Source of the DNA: Chryseobacterium nakagawai
GTDB taxonomy: Bacteria > Bacteroidota > Bacteroidia > Flavobacteriales > Weeksellaceae
Assembly (NCBI RefSeq): GCF_900637665.1
Contig: NZ_LR134386.1
Location: forward strand, 3,278,501 to 3,342,500
Reading direction: 5' to 3'
DNA: 64,000 bases
Of this stretch, positions 8,805 through 18,416 are shown piece after piece; the stretch's first letter is position 1; each line of letters starts with the position of its first letter. Both the position numbers and the translations under genes were made by a program. The notes under the pieces were generated by a model. The model did no database searches. It was not told where the DNA came from and saw only the letters and a program-made list of their open reading frames with translations.

Positions 8805-9608
8805 CTATCTATCCCCTCTCAGTTTCTGCTGATATTCCGTTGGAGCTACTCCAATTACTTTTTTAAAAATATTGCTGAAAGAAGACAAGCTGTTATAGCC
8901 AACCATCATTGCAATCTCATACATATTATATTTTCCTTCCAGCATTAATTCTAAAGAACGGGTAATTCTTAAAGCTCGCAGGAAACGAACGTAATTCATG
9001 CCCAAAATCTCCTTGAATTTTCTAGAAAGAGTTCTTGTACCCATACCGAATTCTTTAGCTGTAGATTCGATTGTTAGGGGTTTTTCAAGGTTGGCATGAA
9101 TATATCTGGCAATCTTTAATAATGTTTCATCTTTGGGAAAGGGATGCTGTATTGGAAATGCCAGATGTTTGTGCTTTTTTTCTTGTAAAACACCTTTAAG
9201 TGCTTTGAGAAAATAATATTTAGATTGATCATTTTTTGTCACTTTTCCATTCCAATCTTTGGTGTATAAAATCATCTCCCTTAGTAATTCATTGACAGAA
9301 TAAATATTAATTTCATCAAAAAAGCCATTTTTATCAGCTTCTTTTTTAAAATAAAAATTATACAGATCCACTTTTGGGCTGGTAGAAAAAAGATAATGTG
9401 GTGTACCAGCAGGAATCCACATGAAACATCTTGCGGGAAGATACCAGTGTTTCAGATCTGTAAAGACATGTACAATACCTCCTTCTGCATATACCAATTG
9501 GGCAGAACTATGATAATGGATATCTGTAGTAACATTTCCGGTAAGGACATGATATATGTAAAATTCGGCATCATCGTCTTCTACTTCTTTAAAATGACTG
9601 TCATTCAT
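8805..9608 (-). CDS. AraC family transcriptional regulator (cupin + HTH)
   Basis: The first half has a cupin-like sensor (HYHSSAQLVYAEGGIVHVFT, WIPAGTPHYL), and the C-terminal 100 residues hold two helix-turn-helix units ending GYNSLSSFSNIFKKVIG, the AraC signature. I place the start at the ATG at 9608-9606 (MNDSHFKEVEDD, 267 residues). An upstream TTG at 9686 would give 293 residues but lies close to the -7 box of the divergent operon. A weak promoter (TTG, 21 bases, TATCTTTA on the minus strand) sits just before 9608. It is divergent from the TolC-HlyD-MFS operon and is the obvious candidate regulator of it. Confidence 0.88.
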   Translation of the reverse strand: MNDSHFKEVEDDDAEFYIYHVLTGNVTTDIHYHSSAQLVYAEGGIVHVFTDLKHWYLPARCFMWIPAGTPHYLFSTSPKVDLYNFYFKKEADKNGFFDEINIYSVNELLREMILYTKDWNGKVTKNDQSKYYFLKALKGVLQEKKHKHLAFPIQHPFPKDETLLKIARYIHANLEKPLTIESTAKEFGMGTRTLSRKFKEILGMNYVRFLRALRITRSLELMLEGKYNMYEIAMMVGYNSLSSFSNIFKKVIGVAPTEYQQKLRGDR

Positions 9609-9695
9609 GAAATAAAGATAGGAAGAATTTTTAAAATGGCGCAAATGAACAAATCTTTTTCTGTTTTCACAAATCGTGTCCACCAACCATCGTCG

Positions 9696-9703
9696 TAAAT
9701 TTG
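9696..9703 (+). promoter_or_regulatory. Candidate -7 box for the efflux operon
   Basis: TAAATTTG matches TAnnTTTG exactly and lies 41 bases before the ATG at 9745, in the divergent region shared with the AraC gene. No clear -33 element is seen, which would fit a promoter needing an activator. Confidence 0.45.
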
Positions 9704-9744
9704 CAGTATCAAAATCATCTTAGCAAAAATCCTTTAATTAATTT

Positions 9745-11079
9745 ATGAATATGATATTTAACGCATGCCGATATCGGTGCATCGCGTTGTGCTTATTATT
9801 GAGCAACTTTTTACACTCACAAATGATAGACTACCAACACCTTGGTCTGCAACAGGCTATAGAAATTGGTTTAAAAAATAACAAGAATATCCAGATCAGT
9901 CATTTAAAACAGGAAATGTCTGTTACAAATGAGAAGGATCTGAAAATGGAAAAACTTCCAGATATTGAATTTCATACCAGTTATAATCAGGTGACCAATC
10001 TTTTTCAATACCAGGATGGCGTATTTAATAAACCTACAAAATACGATGCGATCAATGGAATGTATGATTTTACGCTATCTGCATCTATTCCTGTTTATAT
10101 GGGTGGCAAAATAAAAAATACAGAGAAAAAAGCAGCCATTGATACTGAAATTTCAACTTTAAAAACACATCTGGATGAGAGACAGCTTAAAATGGAAGTA
10201 ATTACCGCTTTTCTTCAAATCCATCATTTAAAAGAACAACAGTCGCTTATTAATGATAAGATGAAAGAAGATTCGGTGAACATTAAGCAAGTAAAAGCAT
10301 TAAAAGCTAATGGAGTAGTTACCGTGAACGAAGTATTGAGAACTTCATTACAGCTTTCTAACCACAAAATGAGCTGGACAGAACTGGATAATGATATACA
10401 GATTGCAGAACATAAGCTGAAAACTATTCTTTCTCTTCCGGAACAGCAGGAAATGCATGTGGATACGGAGGACCTGATCTCTGATAAAGCAGCAATCCCT
10501 TATATTGAAGAGTTAACAGAGACAGCCTTAAATAAAAATGAATCGGTTGAAATTACTCACAAGAATCTTTCATTAAAAGAGCTGGATCAGAAAATCACTA
10601 AAGCCAATTATTTACCCAAAGTAGTTGCTGGTGGAGAATATTTCTTAAAATATCCGAACATGATGTTCTTTCCGCCTGAACCTTATGCTTACCGTTTGGG
10701 AATGATTGGCCTGAACCTTACCTATCCGATCGAAAATCTGTACAAAAACAAATACAAAATGCAGGAAGCCAGAGAAAACATTGATCTTGCCAAACTACAG
10801 ATTGAGGAAAACGAAGAAAAGGTAAGACATACTGTGTATGAGGCATACAAAAAGTTTGAAGAAACTGATCAAAAAGTAAAAATTGCAGAAGAAGCAATTA
10901 ATCAGGCTAAGGAAAACTATCGTATTGTAAGAACAAAATATGTGAATAAACTAAGCCTTATTACTGAATTGATTGATGCAGACAATACGTATCTGGAAGC
11001 CGAATCTAATCTTATTTCCGTAAAAATTAACAGACAATTAAAATACTATCAACTCCAATATACGATTGGAAACTTATAA
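9745..11079 (+). CDS. TolC family outer membrane efflux protein
   Basis: 444 residues. An N-terminal hydrophobic stretch (CIALCLLLSNFLHSQ) looks like a signal peptide. Two long helical repeats then follow with the TolC/OEP pattern: LGLQQAIEIGLKNNKNIQ near the start, and the second-repeat equivalent LDQKITKANYLPKVVAGGEYF. It should form the outer membrane channel of a tripartite pump. Five bases separate it from the HlyD gene, so they are co-transcribed. Substrate unknown; drugs or fatty acids are typical for this group. Confidence 0.92.
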   Translation: MNMIFNACRYRCIALCLLLSNFLHSQMIDYQHLGLQQAIEIGLKNNKNIQISHLKQEMSVTNEKDLKMEKLPDIEFHTSYNQVTNLFQYQDGVFNKPTKYDAINGMYDFTLSASIPVYMGGKIKNTEKKAAIDTEISTLKTHLDERQLKMEVITAFLQIHHLKEQQSLINDKMKEDSVNIKQVKALKANGVVTVNEVLRTSLQLSNHKMSWTELDNDIQIAEHKLKTILSLPEQQEMHVDTEDLISDKAAIPYIEELTETALNKNESVEITHKNLSLKELDQKITKANYLPKVVAGGEYFLKYPNMMFFPPEPYAYRLGMIGLNLTYPIENLYKNKYKMQEARENIDLAKLQIEENEEKVRHTVYEAYKKFEETDQKVKIAEEAINQAKENYRIVRTKYVNKLSLITELIDADNTYLEAESNLISVKINRQLKYYQLQYTIGNL

Positions 11080-11084
11080 AAACT

Positions 11085-12131
11085 ATGGCACAGAAACAAC
11101 TGACACAAAAGGAAAAAAGAATCAATAAAACCATTACTTTATTGGCATGGATTCTTATCATCAGCGGAGTCACGGGAATGGTAAGCTTCTATCTTTTTTC
11201 GAGAAAAAATGTTACAACCAACGATGCACAGATCGAACAATATATCACTCCGGTTTCCAGTAAGGTTTCAGGCTTTATCAAAAGCATTAAGTTTAATGAA
11301 AATCAGTTTGTACACAAAGGAGATACACTCATTGTTATTGACAACAGAGAATTTGTCAATCAGGTACATATGGCTGAAGCGAATCTCACTACTACTACTG
11401 AAAATATTACAACCATTCAAAGCAGTGTAAACACAAAACAAAGTGATACGAAAATTATTGATGCTAAAATTGCTTCTGCAAGAATTGATATCTGGAGAAC
11501 TGAACAGGATTACAAAAGATACAAAAATCTTCTATCAGAAGATGCCGCTACAGAACAGGAATTTGAAAATGTAAAAGCATCTTATGAACAATCCAAAGCA
11601 AATCTTCTAGCCCTGGAACAGCAAAAAAATGCGGTAAGAGCAGGCGCTAATGAGCAACAGACAAAAGTAGCACCAGCTAAAAGCCAGATTCAACAGAGTT
11701 CAGCCAGTCTTAATAATGCTAAATTATTCCTTTCATACACTACAATCACAGCTCCTTATGACGGCTGGGTAGGAAAAAAAACGATTCAGGAAGGACAGCT
11801 TATTAAAGAAGGACAGGCATTGGTACAAATCGTAAGCAAAGAAAAGTGGATTATTGCCAACTATAAGGAAACTCAACTTGGTCAGATCGATCAAAACAAG
11901 GAAGTCATTATCACTGCAGATGCTTATCCAAATATTGAGTTCAAAGGAAAAATTCTTTCTATATCCCCTGCATCAGGATCTCAGTTCTCTCTTATAAAAC
12001 CGGATAATGCAACAGGAAATTTCGTAAAAATTGAACAGAGATTTCCTATAAAAATAATTCTGGATAATAGCAAAGAAAATGAAAAACTGCTTTCAGGAAT
12101 GAATGTTCTGGTGAGCGCTAAGAAGATTTAG
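11085..12131 (+). CDS. HlyD/EmrA-type membrane fusion protein
   Basis: 348 residues with one N-terminal membrane helix (about 17-38), the biotinyl/lipoyl-like half-motifs VSSKVSGFIKSIKFNENQFV and ITAPYDGWVGKKTIQEGQLI, and a long coiled-coil hairpin between them. This is the EmrA layout that couples an MFS pump to TolC. Neighbours on both sides confirm the tripartite pump. Its stop codon TAG at 12129-12131 is the first three bases of an 8-bp tandem repeat. Confidence 0.93.
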   Translation: MAQKQLTQKEKRINKTITLLAWILIISGVTGMVSFYLFSRKNVTTNDAQIEQYITPVSSKVSGFIKSIKFNENQFVHKGDTLIVIDNREFVNQVHMAEANLTTTTENITTIQSSVNTKQSDTKIIDAKIASARIDIWRTEQDYKRYKNLLSEDAATEQEFENVKASYEQSKANLLALEQQKNAVRAGANEQQTKVAPAKSQIQQSSASLNNAKLFLSYTTITAPYDGWVGKKTIQEGQLIKEGQALVQIVSKEKWIIANYKETQLGQIDQNKEVIITADAYPNIEFKGKILSISPASGSQFSLIKPDNATGNFVKIEQRFPIKIILDNSKENEKLLSGMNVLVSAKKI

Positions 12132-12231
12132 AGTATTAGAGTATTAGAGTATTAGAGTATTAGAGTATTAGAGTATTAGAGTATTAGAGTATTAGAGTAT
12201 TAGAGTATTAGAGTATTAGAGTATTAGAGTA
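12129..12231 (+). repeat. 8-bp tandem repeat TAGAGTAT, about 12.9 copies
   Basis: 103 bases of perfect TAGAGTAT repetition, starting with the stop codon of the HlyD gene and broken at 12232. Because 8 is not a multiple of 3, three successive units put a TAG stop in each forward frame. Perfect arrays of this length are prone to slippage. The remaining part of the 12132-12464 gap is AT/C-rich non-coding sequence in which I see no gene. Confidence 0.97.
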
Positions 12232-12464
12232 CAAAAATATTTGGTTTTACTATCGTTTTCAAACTCTCATATTTTCAAATCTTCAAATTATTTTTTCTGC
12301 GAAAAGGCAAAACCGCAAAATACAGATCTGCTCATTTTTTCTTTAAGCATATTTGTCATTTTCCCTTTTACTTTTACCCCTTTGCCCTTTTGTCTTTTCG
12401 CATTTTCATTATAACAATTAGCTAAAAAGTGAATTTATCCATTTTATTAGCTTTCTAAACAACT

Positions 12465-14027
12465 ATGCAACACAATACAGTTTATCATAAATGGTTACCA
12501 CAATGGTTGAAATTGCCTCTTCTCATAATGGCTTTATTTCCGCACATTATGTTGTTATCATTACTGCATTCCAATAGTGCCTTTACATCCTCTTTTATGG
12601 ATGTAGATTCAGACGATATTCAATATTTAATGATGCTGATGTATGGAACTTTTGTAGTCACACTTTTGGTATTACAGCGATTCATGTCTTATTTCAGTGT
12701 AAAATATTATGTCTTGCTAATGTCTTCTGTTTCAGTTATTCTTCTTTATATCTTATCCGTCACCAATGATTATCATGTAATTCTGGTGATCCGTTTTTTA
12801 GAAGGATTCTTCGGATTGCTGGAAGGTGCTATTTTTCTGCCATTAATCATAGCTGAATTAAAAACAAGACATGCTAAAGTGATTGCTTATCTTTTCATGT
12901 ATGCACTTATGCTGACAGGAGGAACAGTAACTACAACCTTACTTAAATCAAGCATTCAAGATTATAACTACCAACATATGATTTTAATGATGGCCTATTT
13001 CCATGTTTTTGTCTTGATTTTAGGCTTCGTCATTTTCAACAGAAATCGTTTCTTTCCTAAAAAACCATTATACCAAATGGATATTCCAAGTTGGTTTTTC
13101 CTTTGGGTTTGTCTTCAAGCCGGGGCCTATGCTATTGTTTATGGAAAAAGACAGATGTGGCTTGAGTCTGATTCTATCATTATTTGTTTGTTTATATTTC
13201 TCATTTCCGGAGGTTTGTTTATGTTGAAACAAAGGAATTCAAAACGCCCTTTATTTCATTTTGAAGTTTTCAGTTCTAAAAATGTGATTGTGGGAATGAT
13301 CCTGTTTTTCATCTTTTATCTTATTCGTTCAGGGTTAAATAATGTATACAGTATTATGGCAACGGTATGGAAATGGCCATGGGATTATATTGTCAATATC
13401 CAGTACTGGAATGTGGCAGGAACACTGATCGGAGTACTTTTATCAGGAATTTGCCTGGTTCGTGGTGTTTCTTCCAGAATTGTATTTTTTACAGGTTTTC
13501 TTTTACTGGCAATAGACTGTGCCTGGTTTACCTACACCTTTTATCCTGATACCACACTTACAACCATCTGTCCGCCTTTATTCCTTCAGGGAGTGGCACA
13601 AGGTCTATTATTTACTCCTCTCGTATTCTTTCTGATTTCAGGAATGCCGGAAGAATATGTGGCGAACGCCAGTGCAATGGGAACTACTACCCGTTTCTGG
13701 GCTACTGCCATTGGATATGCTTTAATGCAAAATGGAATATTATTTTTAACGTTAAAACACTCGGATGTCTTAAGCTTCAATCTTACAGATACCAATCCTG
13801 TTTTCTACAACCAATGGAACCAGATTTTTGGAGCCAATATCTCAAAACTTCCGGTAAATGAATCATTATCGATGACAGCAGGAGCTTTTAAAGCAAAAAT
13901 AACCGCTCAATCTATCCTGCTTTCCAATATGGAGATATTCACAGGTTTATTCTGGCTCGCTTTCGTTACAGCTCTCCTTTTACTGCTTTACCATCCGGTT
14001 AAAATAGCAGTAAGGAATATTATGTAA
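12465..14027 (+). CDS. MFS efflux transporter (EmrB-like inner membrane pump)
   Basis: 520 residues, almost wholly hydrophobic, with about 14 predicted membrane spans, the length and topology of the DHA2/EmrB drug:H+ antiporters. The span-4/5 region reads RFLEGFFGLLEGAIFLPLI, a divergent form of the family motif. It follows TolC and HlyD genes in the same direction, so it should be the inner membrane motor of that pump. The gap of 333 bases after HlyD, with the tandem repeat, is unusually wide for such an operon. Confidence 0.88.
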   Translation: MQHNTVYHKWLPQWLKLPLLIMALFPHIMLLSLLHSNSAFTSSFMDVDSDDIQYLMMLMYGTFVVTLLVLQRFMSYFSVKYYVLLMSSVSVILLYILSVTNDYHVILVIRFLEGFFGLLEGAIFLPLIIAELKTRHAKVIAYLFMYALMLTGGTVTTTLLKSSIQDYNYQHMILMMAYFHVFVLILGFVIFNRNRFFPKKPLYQMDIPSWFFLWVCLQAGAYAIVYGKRQMWLESDSIIICLFIFLISGGLFMLKQRNSKRPLFHFEVFSSKNVIVGMILFFIFYLIRSGLNNVYSIMATVWKWPWDYIVNIQYWNVAGTLIGVLLSGICLVRGVSSRIVFFTGFLLLAIDCAWFTYTFYPDTTLTTICPPLFLQGVAQGLLFTPLVFFLISGMPEEYVANASAMGTTTRFWATAIGYALMQNGILFLTLKHSDVLSFNLTDTNPVFYNQWNQIFGANISKLPVNESLSMTAGAFKAKITAQSILLSNMEIFTGLFWLAFVTALLLLLYHPVKIAVRNIM

Positions 14028-14347
14028 TGAAAAAAGGAAGATAGAATTTCTTAAAGTATTAAATAACCTGTGACTTCGGTTCAGATTAAGGCAATTTCTT
14101 TATTCTTAACGCAATGTTCGCAAAAGCTCACAATAAAATACTTTATAAACGTTCACAAGGGCATTTCACTTAGCAAAGGGTCTTTGCTGAATGAAGTCCC
14201 TTTGCAAACGGAAAATAAGCAGTATTGAAATTATCTTAGTGATCATGGCGTTTTAAAATCTATACAATCTTTAAATGACCAACTTTGGCCGGTTTCTTGT
14301 TGCATCCCTCTCATTATCATCACATCAGTACTTTAAAAAGCCATCGT
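14028..14347. other. Non-coding gap with a hairpin
   Basis: No gene is visible. An 8-bp inverted repeat GCAAAGGG (14173-14180) and CCCTTTGC (14198-14205) with a 17-base loop is present but has no T run after it. It could be a weak terminator for the MFS operon or a regulatory structure ahead of the aldehyde dehydrogenase gene. Confidence 0.4.
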
Positions 14348-15709
14348 ATGGAAATTGAAAAAATTTTACAGAGCCAAAGAGACTTTTTTAAAACACAGCA
14401 AACCAAAAGTATTGCCTTCAGAAAAATGTATCTTGAAAAGCTCAGAAGCCTTATCATTTCCAACGAAAGCCTATTATATGAGGCTATTTACAATGATTTT
14501 GGAAAATCTAAATTTGATACCTTCACCACAGAAATCGCATTTGTTCTGAATGACATTGATTATTATCTGAAAAATCTAAAGTCATTTGCAAAGCCCCAAA
14601 AAGTAAGTACAAATCTGGCGAATCAGCTTGGAAAAAGTAAAATTTACTCTGAACCTTTGGGTAATATTCTGGTCATCGGAGCATGGAATTATCCTTATCA
14701 ATTATCCCTCTCTCCTATTATTGCGGCTATTGGTGCCGGAAACTGTTGCATTTTAAAACCCAGTGAAATTGCTGAAAATACGATGAAGGCGATGTCTACT
14801 ATCATCAATAAAAATTTCCCCCCGGAATATCTTTATGTATATGAAGGTGGTATTGATGAAACTACAGAACTTCTGAAGCTAAAGTTTGACAAAATATTCT
14901 TTACGGGAAGTACTAAAGTGGGAAAAATAGTATACAAAGCTGCAGCAGAACACTTAACACCTGTTGTCCTCGAACTGGGTGGAAAATCACCAGCCATTGT
15001 TACTAAAAATGCCAATCTTGACATTGCAGCTAAAAGAATAGTCTGGGGAAAATTCCTGAATGCCGGTCAAACCTGTGTTGCTCCTGATTACTTATTGGTA
15101 GAAGAAGCCGTTCAGGAACAGTTTCTGGAAATGTTGAGAAAATACATTAAAGAATTTAAATATAGCCCGGATTCGGAACAGTATACAAAAATCATCAATA
15201 CAAGAAATTTTCAACGATTGATCAGTCTTATTGATAACGAGAAAATCTACTTCGGAGGAAATTCTGATGAACAAAAACGATATATAGAACCTACTATTCT
15301 TCACAATATAGATTGGAACGATCTTATCATGCAGGAAGAAATTTTCGGACCGCTTTTACCGGTTATCGGTTTTAAAAATTATAACATGGCTTTAAATGCA
15401 ATATTGGAACTGGAAAAACCTCTGGCAGCTTATCTTTTTTCCAATAATACTGAAGAAAAGGAAAACTTTACCCAAAGATTATCTTTTGGAGGTGGATGTA
15501 TTAATGATGTTGTGATGCATTTAAGTAATGATAACTTACCGTTTGGAGGCGTAGGAAACTCAGGAATAGGAAATTATCATGGAAAATTCGGTTTTGAAGC
15601 ATTTTCTCATCAAAAATCTGTTCTGGAAAAAGCTACATGGGGCGAACCTAATATTAAATATCCACCTTATTCTGAAAAAAAATTAAGCTGGATTAAAAGA
15701 TTTTTGTAA
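14348..15709 (+). CDS. Aldehyde dehydrogenase (class 3-like)
   Basis: 453 residues. The general base glutamate lies in VVLELGGKSPAIV and the catalytic cysteine in NAGQTCVAPDYLLV. The cofactor region has FFTGSTKVGKIV and the C-terminal segment has LPFGGVGNSGIGNYHGK. The length and FGGVGNSG pattern match the class 3 (fatty/aromatic aldehyde, membrane-associated ALDH3) type that uses NAD(P)+. The ATG at 14348 (MEIEKILQSQ) is preferred over a TTG 63 bases upstream. It is a single gene, convergent with the next one. Confidence 0.92.
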   Translation: MEIEKILQSQRDFFKTQQTKSIAFRKMYLEKLRSLIISNESLLYEAIYNDFGKSKFDTFTTEIAFVLNDIDYYLKNLKSFAKPQKVSTNLANQLGKSKIYSEPLGNILVIGAWNYPYQLSLSPIIAAIGAGNCCILKPSEIAENTMKAMSTIINKNFPPEYLYVYEGGIDETTELLKLKFDKIFFTGSTKVGKIVYKAAAEHLTPVVLELGGKSPAIVTKNANLDIAAKRIVWGKFLNAGQTCVAPDYLLVEEAVQEQFLEMLRKYIKEFKYSPDSEQYTKIINTRNFQRLISLIDNEKIYFGGNSDEQKRYIEPTILHNIDWNDLIMQEEIFGPLLPVIGFKNYNMALNAILELEKPLAAYLFSNNTEEKENFTQRLSFGGGCINDVVMHLSNDNLPFGGVGNSGIGNYHGKFGFEAFSHQKSVLEKATWGEPNIKYPPYSEKKLSWIKRFL

Positions 15710-15749
15710 TTCTTAAAGATCTCAAAATCACATCCACTCTTTTGTGAAA

Positions 15750-15783
15750 AATAAAAAAGGTTATTTCTATTTGAAACAACCTT
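15750..15783 (-). terminator. Terminator of the thioredoxin-like gene
   Basis: An inverted repeat AAGGTTATTTC/GAAACAACCTT (one mismatch) with a 5-base loop. On the minus strand it is followed by a run of T. It lies 11 bases past the stop at 15794. Confidence 0.75.
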
Positions 15784-15793
15784 AGTATTATTT

Positions 15794-16363
15794 TTATGCT
15801 TTTGGCTTCCAAGTCTTGAAAAACTCTTTTACCTTGTCCTTACTGTACCCTTTTCCTTCTTCGAATACATCACTCTGTTGAACTTTAATCATTTTACCGT
15901 TTTTATCTAAAACGATAAATACAGGATATCCGAATTTTTCACCAGGATTATCATATTGAGCAAAAACTTTCTCATTTTTGTTATCCGGAGAATAATTCAG
16001 GTGATAGTATAAATAGTTTTTATCTACTAATTCTTTCAATTCAGGAGTTCCCTGTACAAAGTTATTAAATCGAAGACACCAGATGCACCAGTTTCCGCCA
16101 GCCTGAAGTATAATATTTTTTCCTTCTTTCTTCGCTTGGGCTACTAATTTATTAATATCTGCCTGTGCATCAGCTTTTGGATTATATGGTTTAGGAAGTT
16201 TTGCTTTTTCTTCTGCAGCTTTCTTCTTCGCATCCAACTCTGCATGATCAGTTTTTACCAAAAGCGTATTATCTCGTACTTTTTCTTCTTTCGGTATATT
16301 GGTATTCTGTGAAAAGCCTAATACACTTAATCCCAGAAAAGCTAAAATTGCTGATTTTTTCAT
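15794..16363 (-). CDS. Exported thioredoxin-fold protein
   Basis: 189 residues with signal peptide MKKSAILAFLGLSVLGFSQ, a Lys/Ala/Glu-rich linker (about 30-60), then a thioredoxin-like domain with the redox motif WCIWC (Cys93, Cys96) and a cis-proline region GYPVFIVLD. Proteins of this kind act in the periplasm in disulfide reduction or cytochrome maturation; which one cannot be told here. It is a single gene, divergent from the acyltransferase gene. Confidence 0.87.
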   Translation of the reverse strand: MKKSAILAFLGLSVLGFSQNTNIPKEEKVRDNTLLVKTDHAELDAKKKAAEEKAKLPKPYNPKADAQADINKLVAQAKKEGKNIILQAGGNWCIWCLRFNNFVQGTPELKELVDKNYLYYHLNYSPDNKNEKVFAQYDNPGEKFGYPVFIVLDKNGKMIKVQQSDVFEEGKGYSKDKVKEFFKTWKPKA

Positions 16364-16427
16364 AACATAAAAATAAAAAAAAATTACTTATCTCCCTACA
16401 AAAATAGAACCATAATTTTATTATCAC

Positions 16428-16435
16428 TAAATTTG
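16428..16435 (+). promoter_or_regulatory. -7 box placing the lpxL-like transcript start almost at the ATG
   Basis: TAAATTTG matches TAnnTTTG. Its last base is 8 bases before the following ATG begins (16444), so the mRNA would have only about 5 leader bases. A -33 element is not clear. Confidence 0.5.
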
Positions 16436-16443
16436 CCTGTTTT

Positions 16444-17328
16444 ATGAGCTTTTTAATCAAAATATTATTTTTCATCTCAAAACTTCCGCTTAGAATATTA
16501 TATATTTTTTCGGACGTTATATTCTTCTTAAATTACTATCTTGTAGGTTATAGAAAGAAGGTGATTACCCAAAACCTTAGAAATTCCTTTCCTGATAAAT
16601 CTGAGGACGAGATCAGACAAATTCGAAAAAAATTCTATGGCAATTTTTCCGATTATCTGGTAGAAACTATCAAATCATTCAGCATTTCTGAAACTGAAGC
16701 CAGAGTCCGAATGCAGCACATTAATCAGGATCTGTTTCACGAAGTGAAAGCGGAAGGTAAAAATATCATTTTACTTGCCGGCCACGTCTTTAACTGGGAA
16801 TGGATTAATGCTTTGGCAAAAATAGTCCCACAAAAGCACTGTCATCCCGTCTACAGAAAAGTAAACAGTAATTTTTGGGAAAACCAGATGAAAAAGGTTC
16901 GTAATAAATTTGGGAATGAAGCACTGGAAGCTAATGAAGTCATCAGAAATATATTCAAATCGCCTAATAACGGTGATTCTATCTATATGTTTGTGGCAGA
17001 TCAGACTCCACATTTTTCTCATGTTACGTATGGTTTAGAATTTTTAAATCAACGAACACCTGCTTTCATTGGTTATGATAAATTAGCTACCCGAATGGAT
17101 CTTGCTTTTATTTATTGTGAAATGAAAAAAGTAAAACGTGGGTATTACCAGGTTAATTACTACAGAATCTATCCGGATCAGGAAAAATTTACGGAGCATG
17201 AAGTGGTAAGAAAATTCCATAAAATGCTTGAAAATACCTTACATAAGCATCCGGACAATTATCTTTGGTCCCACAGAAAGTGGAAGTATCAGGATTCTAT
17301 TAAGTTTCTTGATTCTGAAAAAAATTAG
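16444..17328 (+). CDS. LpxL/HtrB-family lysophospholipid/lipid A acyltransferase
   Basis: 294 residues with an N-terminal membrane anchor (about 1-32) and the HX4E acyltransferase motif as AGHVFNWEW (His114, Glu119). Further blocks are ADQTPHFSH and the C-terminal YLWSHRKWK, all typical of LpxL/LpxM lipid A secondary acyltransferases. It would transfer an acyl chain from acyl-ACP to a lipid A precursor at the inner membrane. The next gene, a glycosyltransferase, starts directly after its stop, suggesting a shared envelope role. Confidence 0.92.
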   Translation: MSFLIKILFFISKLPLRILYIFSDVIFFLNYYLVGYRKKVITQNLRNSFPDKSEDEIRQIRKKFYGNFSDYLVETIKSFSISETEARVRMQHINQDLFHEVKAEGKNIILLAGHVFNWEWINALAKIVPQKHCHPVYRKVNSNFWENQMKKVRNKFGNEALEANEVIRNIFKSPNNGDSIYMFVADQTPHFSHVTYGLEFLNQRTPAFIGYDKLATRMDLAFIYCEMKKVKRGYYQVNYYRIYPDQEKFTEHEVVRKFHKMLENTLHKHPDNYLWSHRKWKYQDSIKFLDSEKN

Positions 17329-18318
17329 ATGTACATGCAGAAAAAACTGGCAGTTGCCATCTTAAACTGGAATGGGAAAAATTGGCTGGAAAAATTTCTT
17401 CCGAGTGTAGTTCAATTTTCTCAAAATGCAGATATTTATGTTATTGATAACCTTTCTACAGATGATTCTATAGCATATCTGAACACGCATTTCCCTACCG
17501 TAAAAATTATTAAAAATGATAAAAACTACGGATTTGCCGGCGGATATAATGAGGGGTTAAAGGCAATAACCAATCAATATTACTGCCTTCTCAATTCTGA
17601 TGTAGAGGTTACTGAAAATTGGATAGAACCCCTATTGGCTCTATTTGAAAAAGACACTAAAATTTCGGCTATTCAACCTAAGGTTTTATCCTTTAATAAT
17701 AAAAATTTCTTCGAATTTGCAGGAGCTGGGGGCGGGCTGATTGATAATCTAGGTTATCCTTACTGCCGAGGGCGTATTTTTGATGATCTTGAGGAGGATA
17801 AAGGCCAATATGACGATGAAACAGAGATCTTCTGGGCATCGGGATGTTGCTTTTTTATCCGTTCCAAAGATTTTTGGGAACAGAAAGGTTTTGATGAACG
17901 ATTTTTTGCCCACCAAGAAGAAATTGACCTTTGCTGGAGGCTTATCAATTCAGGAAAGAAGATCTTTTATACCGGAAAGTCTAAAGTGTATCATGTAGGC
18001 GGGGGAACTTTAAATAAACAAAGCGCTCAGAAAACCTATTTAAACATCAGAAATAACTTGTCTATGATGCTTAAAAACTTACCATTTCCTAAGCTGATCT
18101 GGCTGATCTTTTTCAGACTTTGTCTGGATGGTATCGCTGGAATCTATTTTGGATTAAAACATGGTTTCCCTCACCTTTGGGCCGTTGTAAGAGCACATTT
18201 TGGTTTTTATGCCCAACTTCCCGGAACATGGAAACTTCGTCAGAAGCATCATAAAGATCAATTCTATCAGTCAGAATGGCTGATTTTTAAACATTTCTTG
18301 GGCGGAAATAAAAAATAA
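17329..18318 (+). CDS. Glycosyltransferase family 2
   Basis: 329 residues. The N-terminus has the GT-A fold pattern VAILNWNGKNWLEKFLPS and YVIDNLSTDDS. The acidic metal/nucleotide motif appears as LLNSDVEV, and the acceptor-side segment is FDERFFAHQEEIDLCWR, as in rhamnosyltransferase-like GT2 enzymes. A hydrophobic stretch near 255-275 may hold it to the membrane. The start may be 17329 (directly after the acyltransferase stop) or ATG 17335 (MQKKLAVAIL). Sugar and acceptor are unknown; a cell-surface glycan or lipopolysaccharide is likely from its neighbour. Confidence 0.9.
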   Translation: MYMQKKLAVAILNWNGKNWLEKFLPSVVQFSQNADIYVIDNLSTDDSIAYLNTHFPTVKIIKNDKNYGFAGGYNEGLKAITNQYYCLLNSDVEVTENWIEPLLALFEKDTKISAIQPKVLSFNNKNFFEFAGAGGGLIDNLGYPYCRGRIFDDLEEDKGQYDDETEIFWASGCCFFIRSKDFWEQKGFDERFFAHQEEIDLCWRLINSGKKIFYTGKSKVYHVGGGTLNKQSAQKTYLNIRNNLSMMLKNLPFPKLIWLIFFRLCLDGIAGIYFGLKHGFPHLWAVVRAHFGFYAQLPGTWKLRQKHHKDQFYQSEWLIFKHFLGGNKK

Positions 18319-18416
18319 TAGAAAGGCTAGAAATGTTCTCAGTAGAATATTTTTAGATAAGAAGTGTTACAACTGACTAATATCAAACTATACATTTTAA
18401 ATATCAAATTATCTCA

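Noticed and set aside
9609..9686. TTG start at 9686 for the AraC gene
   Set aside because: It would add 26 residues without conserved sequence and lies within about 10 bases of the -7 box of the divergent efflux operon; the ATG at 9608 is preferred.
12129..12231. CRISPR array
   Set aside because: The units are 8 bases long and contiguous, with no spacers and no cas genes nearby.
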